A stretch of 64,000 nucleotides of DNA from Methylococcaceae bacterium (GTDB taxonomy: Bacteria; Pseudomonadota; Gammaproteobacteria; Methylococcales; Methylomonadaceae), in contig CANNKG010000001.1 of assembly GCA_947505105.1 (NCBI GenBank), forward strand, positions 46,476 through 110,475. Direction: 5' to 3'. The first letter of the stretch is position 1. The number at the start of each line of letters is the position of its first letter. Under the pieces are notes generated by a model. That model searched no databases, was not told the DNA's origin, and was given only the letters and a program-made list of their open reading frames with translations. Below, one piece after another: positions 1 to 7,791 of the stretch. The translations under genes and the position numbers were made by a program.

Positions 1-924
1 CATAATGCGTCCGAGCGAGTTGGAACTGCCATTCTGAAATTCGTCCCAGACGAATTTACCTAAACCTGGATTTTGCGCGAGCATTTCGGCCGCAATTAAC
101 ACCATCCAGCCCACCCCCAACGACAAGCGCATTCCAGTAAATATGTAAGGCAGGGCTGACGGTAAGACAATCTTTTTGATTTGGGTGCTCCAGTTCAAGC
201 GCAACACTTTCGCGACATTGATCAGATCTTTATCGATCGACGAAACGCCGACTGCGGTATTGATCAAAGTCGGCCATAATGAACACAGGGTCACGGTAAT
301 CGCCGAGGTGATAAAGGATTTTTCGAACCAAGAATCGTCAGTGGTGACATAAACCGCGCTGACCACCAAGGTGACAATCGGCAGCCATGCCAATGGCGAT
401 ACCGGTTTGAAAATCTGAATCAAGGGATTAATCGCGGTATTGATCACTGGGCTCATGCCGCACAGCAACCCTAACGGCACCGCAATTAAGCTCGCGATCA
501 GAAATCCAGCAAACACGGTGTACAGGCTGGTAAAAATCTTGTCGAGATAAGTCGCCTGACCGTTGTAGGGTCTGACTTTAATTTCAGCCTGCGGATTTTC
601 GGCCAGTTTTTGGGCATTGCGTTCGGCCTGTTTTTGATAATATTCCTCAGCTTTCGCGCGCTCAGAAAAATGGTCTGCTAACAAACCGCCCGCTTCGTGC
701 CATACCGCGCTGGGGCCTGGAATCGCGCCCAAACTGGTATTGATCTGACCTGCCGAGAAACCCCACACACCTAAGAACAATATAAAGGCAAAGATGGGGA
801 CACCCATAATCAGGAACAATTGGCGTAGTTGTTGGTTGACGTTGTCGCCCGCTGCAATTTTGACCAGTGGGACAAACCAAGTTAGACCAGTAATTGTTAA
901 AAATTTGATCAGTGAGTTATACAT
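1..924 (-). CDS. nrtB: Nitrate ABC transporter permease NrtB, 3' end cut off by window edge
   Basis: This is the inner-membrane permease of a nitrate/nitrite-type ABC importer. Translation from the ATG at 924 stays open for all 308 codons to the left edge, so the C-terminus lies outside. Residues about 20-45 form a first membrane segment ([18 protein letters not shown]). A periplasmic stretch follows, then further hydrophobic segments ([20 protein letters not shown]) and the permease EAA-like region near the edge ([18 protein letters not shown]), as in NrtB/SsuC-type permeases. A GAGGTG ribosome binding site sits 5 bases before the start. It begins 43 bases after the nrtA stop, so it is almost certainly cotranscribed with nrtA. 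The ATPase genes (nrtC/nrtD) would be expected beyond the left edge. Confidence 0.9.
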   Translation of the reverse strand, partial: MYNSLIKFLTITGLTWFVPLVKIAAGDNVNQQLRQLFLIMGVPIFAFILFLGVWGFSAGQINTSLGAIPGPSAVWHEAGGLLADHFSERAKAEEYYQKQAERNAQKLAENPQAEIKVRPYNGQATYLDKIFTSLYTVFAGFLIASLIAVPLGLLCGMSPVINTAINPLIQIFKPVSPLAWLPIVTLVVSAVYVTTDDSWFEKSFITSAITVTLCSLWPTLINTAVGVSSIDKDLINVAKVLRLNWSTQIKKIVLPSALPYIFTGMRLSLGVGWMVLIAAEMLAQNPGLGKFVWDEFQNGSSNSLGRIM

Positions 925-967
925 TGCACACCTCGAAAGCCTTTTTAAGTTTGATGTTCATTGATCG

Positions 968-2368
968 CTATTTTTCGACAACTTTGCCACCGGCAACGAC
1001 TTGTTTGCCTTTCAATCCAATTGCAAATTTACTCAGATAATCATTCGGTTTAGTGGCATCAAAGGTAATACCGTCAATGAAATCAGCACTTGCGGGTTTA
1101 ATACCGCTTTCGGTTTCCGCAGGAAAATCACTCGGCTTAGCCTTGCCTTCGGCAATTAACGCCTTTGCCGCTGTCATATAAATATCAGGTCGATAGACTT
1201 TTTTGGCGGTTTCCATATACCAGGCATCAGGTTTGGCTTCGTTAATCTGTCCCCAACGACGCATTTGAGTCAAGCTCCAAATCGCATCGCTGTAGTAGGG
1301 ATACGAACCATTGTGACGGAAAAACACGTTAAAATCCGGTAAGCTGCGTTTGTCGCCTTTTTCATATTCAAATGTACCCGACATACTGTTCGCCAATACT
1401 GCCGAATCCGCGCCGACATATTGCTTCTGCGACAACATCTCGACCGCTTCAGGTCGGTTTTTATTGCTTTCGGCATCGAGCCACATTGAGGCACGAATCA
1501 AGGCTTTAATCACTGCGATATGGGTTTTGGGATTTTTATCCGCCCATTCTTTATTCACCGCGAAAATCTTTTCAGCGCTGTTTTTCATCAATTCATAATC
1601 ACTGATCACCGGTACGCCAATGCCTTTGAATACCGCTTGTTGATTCCAGGGTTCGCCCACGCAGTAACCAACAATAGTGCCAGAATCCATAGTTGCAGGC
1701 ATTTGTGGCGGCGGTGTAACCGAGAGCATCGCTTCCGCGCCCAATTGACCAGAAGTATCGGCCGGCGGCTCGTAAAACCCTGGATTAATGCCGCCTGCTG
1801 CTAGCCAATAACGCAGTTTCATATTATGGGTACCGACCGGAAAGGTCATCGCCATATTAAAGGGTTTGCCTTCCGCTTTATATTTTTCCAAGACCGGCTT
1901 CAAGGTGTCGGCTTTAATAGGATGCACCGGTTTGCCATCCTGCATGGGAATCTGCGGTTTCATTTGCTTCCAGACGTCATTGGAAACCGTAATCGCATCG
2001 CCATTTAGTGTCAAGGTGAAAGCACTGACAATATCGGCTTTCGTGCCATAACCAATCGCACCACCGAATGGCAAGGTAGCGAGCATGTGCGCGCCATCCA
2101 GTTCGCCACTGACCACCCGATCAAATAAAACTTTCCAGTTCGCTTGCGCTTCAAGCTGGACCGATAAACCTTCTTCATCGAAATAGCCCTTTTCGAAGGC
2201 GACCGCTAACGGCGCCATATCGGTCAGTTTAATAAAGCCGAACTTTAAACTGTCTTTTTCGAGCTCAGCGGCGCTGAGTGAAATTGAACAGCTTAACGAG
2301 GTCACGGCGAGCGTTGCTGACAACACTTTAGTCAATGTAGGGCGTAAGAATTTTGCGGCCTGTTTCAT
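968..2368 (-). CDS. nrtA: Nitrate ABC transporter periplasmic substrate-binding protein NrtA
   Basis: This 466-residue protein captures nitrate for the NrtB permease. Residues 1-34 form a signal peptide (basic start, hydrophobic VLSATLAVTSL core, likely cleavage after LSAA). The mature part begins with LKFGFIKLTDMAPLAVAFEKG, typical of the NrtA/CmpA/NasS-like family, and contains the FDRVVSGELDGAHML segment and the conserved GYCVGEPWNQQA motif. AGGATAAG lies about 6 bases before the ATG. Transcription probably starts near 2512 from a sigma-54 promoter and must read through an intrinsic terminator controlled by an ANTAR-type leader. A soluble NasS sensor would lack a signal peptide, so I favour a transport role. 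A double sensor/transport role cannot be excluded, because no separate nasS is visible here. Confidence 0.92.
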   Translation of the reverse strand: MKQAAKFLRPTLTKVLSATLAVTSLSCSISLSAAELEKDSLKFGFIKLTDMAPLAVAFEKGYFDEEGLSVQLEAQANWKVLFDRVVSGELDGAHMLATLPFGGAIGYGTKADIVSAFTLTLNGDAITVSNDVWKQMKPQIPMQDGKPVHPIKADTLKPVLEKYKAEGKPFNMAMTFPVGTHNMKLRYWLAAGGINPGFYEPPADTSGQLGAEAMLSVTPPPQMPATMDSGTIVGYCVGEPWNQQAVFKGIGVPVISDYELMKNSAEKIFAVNKEWADKNPKTHIAVIKALIRASMWLDAESNKNRPEAVEMLSQKQYVGADSAVLANSMSGTFEYEKGDKRSLPDFNVFFRHNGSYPYYSDAIWSLTQMRRWGQINEAKPDAWYMETAKKVYRPDIYMTAAKALIAEGKAKPSDFPAETESGIKPASADFIDGITFDATKPNDYLSKFAIGLKGKQVVAGGKVVEK

Positions 2369-2399
2369 AAGTCACTTATCCTGTATCAAAATTTAGGGC

Positions 2400-2456
2400 A
2401 AAAAAAAGGCGTCTCGAAACCGGCGGTCAAAAGACCATGCCGATTAAGTAGACGCC
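2400..2456 (-). terminator. Intrinsic terminator (attenuator) in the nrtA leader
   Basis: Read on the minus strand, GGCGTCT (2456-2450) pairs with AGACGCC (2414-2408). An inner CGGC/GCCG and GGTC/GACC stem is capped by a TTTT loop, and eight T follow at 2407-2400. It lies 32 bases before the nrtA start, between promoter and gene, so it must be bypassed for nrtA expression. It is the expected off-state element of ANTAR-controlled nitrate leaders. Confidence 0.93.
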
Positions 2457-2467
2457 GTTGTCAGTTT

Positions 2468-2508
2468 GCTCAACGTTGAGCTTAATGTTTGGCTCCAACG
2501 TTGGAGCC
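2468..2508 (-). promoter_or_regulatory. Dual hexaloop ANTAR-target RNA in the nrtA leader
   Basis: Two hairpins stand in tandem. GGCTCCAACGTTGGAGCC (2508-2491) has a 6-bp stem, and GCTCAACGTTGAGC (2481-2468) has a 4-bp stem. Both present the hexaloop AACGUU, with A at position 1 and G at position 4, the two loop positions known to be conserved in ANTAR-binding RNA. The linker is 9 bases and the terminator stem starts 11 bases later. An ANTAR protein (nasT, 2837) is encoded divergently 329 bases away. I infer that NasT binding prevents terminator formation. Both hairpins are also perfect DNA palindromes, so binding by a DNA-binding dimer is the alternative. Confidence 0.88.
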
Positions 2509-2523
2509 GCTGTCTTAAACAAA

Positions 2524-2538
2524 GCAGTTACCGTGCCA
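2524..2538 (-). promoter_or_regulatory. Sigma-54 promoter of nrtA
   Basis: TGGCACGGTAACTGC on the minus strand matches the -24/-12 sigma-54 consensus, with GG and GC separated by exactly 10 bases. The predicted start near 2512 falls about four bases before the first hexaloop hairpin, so the leader RNA would begin just ahead of it. This agrees with NtrC-controlled nitrate assimilation operons. Confidence 0.85.
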
Positions 2539-2836
2539 TAACTCCAAAAGCAATAACCAATAGAATAAAAGATATTTTTTTACAGTATGTTATAGAATTT
2601 TCCGATATTAATAATCTCTGACTGAACGGCGATTTTGGGTGACCGTTCCCCGACAATTGAACAATATAAGTGCGACATTGTGGCGTGTTTGCACCAATTG
2701 AACACAAATACCCAAACGAGCAAAGAATTTACGCTTAGACGAATTTACCCCCATCGATTTTTTTTGATGGGTGTAATAGAAATCCTGCGTTATTTACCGC
2801 ATACTTTAGTAACCTCCTTTACTCGCGCTTAGGGCC

Positions 2837-3406
2837 ATGCTGAACTCATTATTAGTTGAAGATGATATTAAGGCGACTCTTTTAGAAACTGCACTTAAAG
2901 CTCATCAGTTCAATATTCTAAAAACCCACTACAGCGCAGCATTTTTAAAGTTCGTGCAAGAAACGCGGCCCGATCTGCTTATTTTTAATCTCCGCTCCCC
3001 TTCCGAAGCCTTGCTCGCTGATATACAAACGCTTAACCAAAAGTCACCCTTACCGGTCATTATGTTCACTCTAGACGGTCGTCATGAAACGCTGCAAAAA
3101 GCGATGCAGGCCGAGATCAGCGCTTTTGTGGTCGACGGTCTCGACAGTCAGCGGATCAACAGTATTATCCAGATCGGTCTTGCCCGCTTTAAACAGCAGC
3201 AAATTCTTAAACATGCGCTGGATGAGGCACTTACGCAACTGGAAGACCGCAAACAAATCGACCGTGCCAAGGCTATTTTAATAAAAACCCAAAATTACAC
3301 GGAAGACGTGGCTTACCATACCCTCAGAAAATTAGCGATGGATCGAAATATTACCCTGGGTGAAATGGCGAAAAACGTCATTGCTATGGCCGATCTACTG
3401 AAGTAA
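2837..3406 (+). CDS. nasT: ANTAR-domain antitermination regulator, NasT-like
   Basis: This 189-residue protein has a receiver-like N-terminal half (1-115) and a C-terminal ANTAR RNA-binding domain (about 125-187), recognisable from the helical ALTQLEDRKQIDRAKAIL and YHTLRKLAMDRNITLGEMA motifs. Family members bind dual-hexaloop leader RNA and block terminator formation. The receiver keeps the acidic pair D9/D10, but the position of the phosphoacceptor Asp is N51 (LLIFNLRSP). It therefore probably does not work by ordinary phosphorylation, as is usual for NasT, which is normally held inactive by the nitrate sensor NasS. The start has a poor ribosome binding site (AGGG, 3 bases before the ATG). 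A triple-GAF gene follows after 30 bases. Confidence 0.9.
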   Translation: MLNSLLVEDDIKATLLETALKAHQFNILKTHYSAAFLKFVQETRPDLLIFNLRSPSEALLADIQTLNQKSPLPVIMFTLDGRHETLQKAMQAEISAFVVDGLDSQRINSIIQIGLARFKQQQILKHALDEALTQLEDRKQIDRAKAILIKTQNYTEDVAYHTLRKLAMDRNITLGEMAKNVIAMADLLK

Positions 3407-3436
3407 CCACGAAACCGTGCTCAGGCATGCAACACT

Positions 3437-4360
3437 ATGAAAACCTTTATTAAAGTTATTGAAATCTGGATTCCTGACCAGGAACGCACCCAATTAGAAT
3501 TTGGTTCCGGCTTATATGGCGCCTTCACCGAATTCAAGGCCGCCAGCACTCAGCAGACGTTTGCCTATGACGAGGGCTTACCCGGAAAGGCCTGGGCGCA
3601 GGGTCATCCGATTGTCTTAACGCGTTTTGAACATTCGTACTTTAAGCGCATTGATGAAGCTCAAAAAGCCGGTCTTACCTGTGGTATAGCCATTCCAATT
3701 TTTGCCGGTGAGTTTCTGCTCGCGGTCGTGGTGTTTTTATGCGGGGACGATGAGGAAAACGTTTGCGCTATCGAAGTCTGGTGCAACGATACGCTGAAGG
3801 GTGACGCACTCTCAGTCATGGATGGCTATTATGGAGCCCTAGAACCTTTTGAGCAGATTTCAAGAAAAATGTCCTTAGCTAAAGGCGATGGCATTCCTGG
3901 AATGGTATGGAAAACCGGCATGCCGATGCTAGTGGAAGACATTAGCAAAATCAGCGGATCGACCCGATCTATCGACGCCCAAGCCGCCGGAATCACCACC
4001 GGTCTTGGAATTCCCATCATCAACCATCATGGGAAGGTTTATATCATGACCTTTCTGTCCGCTAAGGCTGCTCCCATAGCCAAACGAATTCAAATTTGGA
4101 TTCCTGATCCATTGGGCAAGCAGCTTATTTGTCAGCAAGGTTATAGTAAAAATAGTAACAATCTGGCGGAAATATTTGAAACCACGACGGTCAGAAAAGG
4201 TGAAGGCGCTTTGGGACGGGTTTGGTTGACGGGTCTCCCTGTAATCTCCGGTAGTCAAGTACGCGAGTATAATCCGGAACTTAGCGATCTAAGCAGTATG
4301 CTGGCAATTCCAGTGATTGAACAGGCCTCTTTAAAAGCGATAGTTACTTTTCTGTTTTAA
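3437..4360 (+). CDS. Tandem triple-GAF domain protein
   Basis: The 307-residue soluble protein consists of three repeats of about 100 residues. Each opens with a strand of the form IEIWIPD, IEVWCND or IQIWIPD, and has a central GLPGKAW, GIPGMVW or ALGRVW motif and an AIPI-type strand (CGIAIPI, GLGIPI, SMLAIPV). These are hallmarks of GAF small-molecule sensor domains. There is no signal peptide, membrane segment or output domain, so it must act on a partner. It lies 30 bases after the ANTAR regulator, which makes it a good candidate for the sensor that controls NasT, or for a redox or nitrogen-status sensor. The GAF identity is firm; the partner is inferred. Confidence 0.8.
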   Translation: MKTFIKVIEIWIPDQERTQLEFGSGLYGAFTEFKAASTQQTFAYDEGLPGKAWAQGHPIVLTRFEHSYFKRIDEAQKAGLTCGIAIPIFAGEFLLAVVVFLCGDDEENVCAIEVWCNDTLKGDALSVMDGYYGALEPFEQISRKMSLAKGDGIPGMVWKTGMPMLVEDISKISGSTRSIDAQAAGITTGLGIPIINHHGKVYIMTFLSAKAAPIAKRIQIWIPDPLGKQLICQQGYSKNSNNLAEIFETTTVRKGEGALGRVWLTGLPVISGSQVREYNPELSDLSSMLAIPVIEQASLKAIVTFLF

Positions 4361-4473
4361 TCAATCATCCATAAGCTGGAAGATTCGCAACCTTTCGAAA
4401 TGACTGCTTGTCTTGACTTTGTCATAAAATTTACCTTTTAACCCATATAATCAAGCTAACCAGTTTATTAACG

Positions 4474-5511
4474 ATGCAAAGTCACAACACCTCTTATCTG
4501 CTGCGTCTCGATTCAATCCGTTTTATCGCCGCCTCTATGGTGCTGTTATTTCACGGATCGGTTGTTCAGATCGCATTTCTCCACTCGCTAAATCCCTTTC
4601 TGGTATGGATTCAAGAAGGTCATCGCGGTGTGAATTTATTTTTTGCCTTAAGCGGTTTTTTATTCGCACTAATCGCCGGAAAAGGCCAGCCAATTATTTA
4701 TAAAAACTTTATCTTTAATCGTTTTTTACGCATCTTTCCATTGCTGATTTTTGTATTTTTGATCACTGCCGCCATCAATAGAGATACGTGGCATGCCTAT
4801 CAAGTGCTCGGACTGCTGCTGATACAATTTAATCTCAGCGAGTTTCAGAGCCAGCCGACCCTTGGCACCAGTTGGACAATTTCAACTGAATTTATTTTTT
4901 ACTTACTCTTTCCATTTTTACATCAATTTGCCAACCGTTATGGGGAACGTTATCTGATCGGCCTTATCAGCTTGTTCATCATCATGCGCTTTTTGTGCCT
5001 ACCCCTAATGCCTAACGAACTTAACTATTTTTTTTCAATTCTTGGCCGTTTCGATGTACTCTTGGTCGGTATGCTGATTGGGCGCTACTATCTCCAGCAT
5101 TCCAAAGTTTGTATCAATTATTACGCATTGCCGCTAACACTTTTACTTTTGACCGCTTACTTTATGCTCTTGTCTGGAATGCCGCATTCTCCGGCCTATC
5201 TGGTATTGCATCCTCCGTTTGAAGCCTTGCTGTGGAGTTTGCTCATTGTTACGACTCTCAATAGCAAGATTCTCTGGCTTTCGTTTGAAAAATTGACCGC
5301 AAGACTCGGAAGCGTCAGTTATTCCATGTATCTGCTTCACCCATTTATCATCGTGAATTGCCAGAATCTCAACCTCATCGAAAATCCTTTAACCAATGCG
5401 CTGATCGTGAGTACCATGATTATCCTGCCATCAAGTATCGCCTTAGCTTTTTTAAGTTTTCATGTCATTGAAAAACCTTTTCTGGATTTTCGCGTTCGCT
5501 ACTTTTCCTGA
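4474..5511 (+). CDS. Acyltransferase 3 family membrane protein (OafA/YrhL-like)
   Basis: This 345-residue polytopic membrane protein transfers acyl groups, commonly acetyl, to surface glycans or other envelope components. It begins with the family signature LRLDSIRFIAASMVLLFH, followed by GHRGVNLFFALSGFLFALI and FNRFLRIFPL. About ten hydrophobic segments follow, and YSMYLLHPFIIV lies near the end. The N-terminal His and the R-x10-H type arrangement are those of the acyl_transf_3 family. There is no clear ribosome binding site. The substrate cannot be read from the neighbours; no polysaccharide cluster is nearby. Confidence 0.88.
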   Translation: MQSHNTSYLLRLDSIRFIAASMVLLFHGSVVQIAFLHSLNPFLVWIQEGHRGVNLFFALSGFLFALIAGKGQPIIYKNFIFNRFLRIFPLLIFVFLITAAINRDTWHAYQVLGLLLIQFNLSEFQSQPTLGTSWTISTEFIFYLLFPFLHQFANRYGERYLIGLISLFIIMRFLCLPLMPNELNYFFSILGRFDVLLVGMLIGRYYLQHSKVCINYYALPLTLLLLTAYFMLLSGMPHSPAYLVLHPPFEALLWSLLIVTTLNSKILWLSFEKLTARLGSVSYSMYLLHPFIIVNCQNLNLIENPLTNALIVSTMIILPSSIALAFLSFHVIEKPFLDFRVRYFS

Positions 5512-5622
5512 TGTCAGACGAATATCTGGATTTATTATTTGTTACGCTAAACCTTGCGGTGATGATGTATACTGCATTTTTTAATCATTTATATGATTCA
5601 TAACAGTTATATAACATTCCAA

Positions 5623-6396
5623 ATGAAAACGTTGCCTCTTCATTCTCATAAAATCCTTCTTGCCTTCCTGGTCAGTTGCTTAAGCGCCTGCGCCACTACT
5701 CAAACTTCTGAATCTCAGGCGCATGATGATTGGGAGCATACGAATCGGAAAATGCAGACCTTCAATGAAGACATCGATAGAATGGTGTTAAAACCAATGG
5801 CTAAAACTTATCTTTGGACAACACCAGAACCCGTTGATATTGCGGTCACCAATTTTTTTAACAATCTGGATGACATTGGCACTGCCGTAAATGACGTGCT
5901 GCAATTTAAACTAGTGGAGGGTGGCCTGGATTTTTCGCGATTTCTGGTCAACACCACGGTAGGAGTGGTTGGACTTTTTGATGTTGGCACCCAAATTGAT
6001 CTACCTCGACATGATGAAGACTTTGATCAAACACTCGGTGTCTGGGGGGTTCCGATGGGACCCTATATGGTTCTCCCCTTTGTCGGATCCAGTTCACCAC
6101 GCGGAATGTTAGGTATGCTCGGCGATGCCATATTTCATCCAATGACCTATACCTTCCTGTTAAGCGGTGGCGCAGTGTCGATAGCCAGTATCGGTTCAGG
6201 GGTGCTTGATGTCACCGATACTCGGGCGGGCTTATTGTCCTCGGAAAAAATCGTTAAAGAGGCGGCCATCGACCGCTACCAATTTCTAAAAAGTGCTTAT
6301 ATCCAGAGACGCGCTTATCTTATCAATGACGGTAAAGTCACTGAAGATCCAGACGCCTTTCTTTTGGATGATAATTTTGATCAACCTAAAAAATAA
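5623..6396 (+). CDS. mlaA: MlaA (VacJ) outer-membrane lipoprotein for phospholipid asymmetry
   Basis: This lipoprotein removes misplaced phospholipids from the outer leaflet as part of the Mla pathway. Counted from the ATG at 5623, residues 1-22 are a lipoprotein signal with lipobox LSAC (C23). The family core follows: DDWEHTNRKMQTFNEDIDR, the FFNNLDDIGTAVNDVLQ segment, RFLVNTTVGVVGLFDVG, and DFDQTLGVWGVPMGPYMVLP. An upstream in-frame ATG at 5593 would add ten residues ahead of a normal signal peptide, so I prefer 5623, although neither has a good ribosome binding site. rlpA follows after 37 bases. The other mla genes (mlaFEDCB) are not in the window. Confidence 0.93.
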   Translation: MKTLPLHSHKILLAFLVSCLSACATTQTSESQAHDDWEHTNRKMQTFNEDIDRMVLKPMAKTYLWTTPEPVDIAVTNFFNNLDDIGTAVNDVLQFKLVEGGLDFSRFLVNTTVGVVGLFDVGTQIDLPRHDEDFDQTLGVWGVPMGPYMVLPFVGSSSPRGMLGMLGDAIFHPMTYTFLLSGGAVSIASIGSGVLDVTDTRAGLLSSEKIVKEAAIDRYQFLKSAYIQRRAYLINDGKVTEDPDAFLLDDNFDQPKK

Positions 6397-6433
6397 TAGC
6401 TAATTTAAGCTTCTTGCACCTGTTATCAAGCCT

Positions 6434-6946
6434 ATGTTTCCTCAATCATTACCCATCAATCTAAATTTAGGCCAACGAAGCCTGTGTTTGCTAATGCTAC
6501 TGTTAATCAGTGGTTGCGCATCAGAAACTCCTAAACTACTTGGTAGCCCCAAGTCTGAAACTCACTATTATCCGAATAACAAAGCTTATAACCGCCCCTA
6601 TACAGTCAAAGGAAAAACCTATTATCCCCTGCCAAGTGCTGAAGGTTACCGAGAAACAGGCGTTGCCTCGTGGTATGGTCCGGAATCTGGAAACCGGACC
6701 GCTATGGGTACGCCATTCAAACCATCTGGAATTTCCGCGGCGCATAAAACCTTGCCGCTTCCTTCCCGAGTTCGCGTCACTAACCTCGAAAATGGTCGAA
6801 GCGTTGATTTATGGGTGAATGATAGAGGCCCATTTCATCGAAACCGCTTGATAGATTTATCTCAAGGTGCCGCTAAAGCCATTGGAATGCGCGGCACAAC
6901 TAAAGTTAAAGTAGAACATCTCGAAATGCGCGCAGATAGCGACTAA
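6434..6946 (+). CDS. rlpA: RlpA-like septal ring lytic transglycosylase lipoprotein
   Basis: This 170-residue lipoprotein has a signal peptide with lipobox ISGC (C28) and a double-psi beta-barrel domain (about 75-165). The barrel shows GVASWYGPESGNRTAMG, SAAHKTLPLPSRVRVTNLENGRSVDL and the VNDRGPFHRNRLIDLS block typical of RlpA. Family enzymes cut peptidoglycan lacking stem peptides at division sites. The C-terminal SPOR domain of long RlpA proteins is missing, so septal targeting by denuded glycan is not evident; the short form is common. It lies 37 bases after mlaA and is probably cotranscribed. A weak CAGCACG/CGTGCTG hairpin follows at 6966-6993. Confidence 0.9.
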   Translation: MFPQSLPINLNLGQRSLCLLMLLLISGCASETPKLLGSPKSETHYYPNNKAYNRPYTVKGKTYYPLPSAEGYRETGVASWYGPESGNRTAMGTPFKPSGISAAHKTLPLPSRVRVTNLENGRSVDLWVNDRGPFHRNRLIDLSQGAAKAIGMRGTTKVKVEHLEMRADSD

Positions 6947-7134
6947 TGACAGGAATTCTCCAAGACAGCACGTCTTTTGAACCAAGCGTGCTGCAGAAAT
7001 TTACCCCAAAAACTCCAAATTCTATTTGAAAAATCCCTGTCTTACCCCCATTACTCTCAAGACAACATTTTTTACTTTAAAAAAACGTTCTTAAAAATTG
7101 ACATCAATCATCACCTAAACCTGAGAGATAAATC

Positions 7135-7791
7135 ATGTTTAAATGGCTAACAACTATTTTTATGTTAATAACCCTGAGTGGCTGTGGCTATAACACTCTG
7201 CAAGCCACAGATGAAGAAATCAAAGCAACCTGGGGCGAAGTCGTGAATCAGTATCAACGACGCGCCGATTTAATCCCGAATCTGGTGAATACCGTCAAAG
7301 GCTATGCTGATCATGAAAGCGAAGTTTTAATCGGGGTCACCAATGCCCGTGCCAAAGTTGGCTCAATTCAGGCTACTCCGGAATTAGTGAATGATGAGGT
7401 CGCTTTCAAAAAATTTGTCGCCGCTCAAAGCGAAATGACCAGCGCCTTGTCGCGCCTGTTACTCGTTTCCGAAAACTATCCGCAACTCAAAGCCGATGCC
7501 TCATTTCGCGACCTGCAAGCCCAACTTGAAGGTACTGAAAATCGCATTACCGTGGCGCGCAACCGCTATATCGCCGCGATTAAAGACTTCAATATTACCG
7601 TTAGGTCATTTCCATCGAATTTGACCGCCATGCTGTTCGGCTTCAAAACCAAACCCAGTTTTACGGTTGAAAATGAACAAGCAATCTCAACCGCACCGAG
7701 TGTCGACTTCGGCAAACCTGCCCTTCCGCCCGGAAGAAGACCAGGTGATGGTTTCGGCCCACCTGTTCCACAAGGGAAAGTCAGTCCTTGA
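7135..7791 (+). CDS. lemA: LemA family protein
   Basis: This 218-residue envelope protein has an N-terminal hydrophobic segment that ends in a lipobox-like LSGC (C17). It carries the family core WGEVVNQYQRRADLIPNLVNTVKGYADHESEVLIGVTNARAK, then ENYPQLKADASFRDLQAQLEGTENRI, VARNRYIAAIKDFN and FPSNL. LemA proteins form a helical bundle of uncertain function and are usually encoded with TPM-domain proteins, as here. The C-terminal 35 residues are Pro/Gly rich. The stop overlaps the next gene's start. Confidence 0.93.
   Translation: MFKWLTTIFMLITLSGCGYNTLQATDEEIKATWGEVVNQYQRRADLIPNLVNTVKGYADHESEVLIGVTNARAKVGSIQATPELVNDEVAFKKFVAAQSEMTSALSRLLLVSENYPQLKADASFRDLQAQLEGTENRITVARNRYIAAIKDFNITVRSFPSNLTAMLFGFKTKPSFTVENEQAISTAPSVDFGKPALPPGRRPGDGFGPPVPQGKVSP

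Larger units (their letters stand above)
2369..2836. other. Intergenic control region between nrtA and nasT
   Basis: This 468-base gap holds the nrtA leader (sigma-54 promoter, two hexaloops, terminator). Upstream of these, weak NtrC-like half sites may be enhancer elements: TGCGACATTGTGGCGTG at 2671-2687 and TGCACCA at 2690-2696. A CCCATC/GATGGG hairpin with a T-rich loop lies at 2750-2771, in front of nasT. The 65-codon open frame at 2635-2832 has no ribosome binding site or recognisable content and I do not call it a gene. Confidence 0.7.

Noticed and set aside
2635..2832. 65-codon open frame ahead of nasT
   Set aside because: No ribosome binding site and no protein-like composition, and it overlaps likely control sequence.
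6966..6993. CAGCACG/CGTGCTG hairpin after rlpA as a terminator
   Set aside because: Only seven pairs with a 14-base loop and no T run; kept as a remark only.
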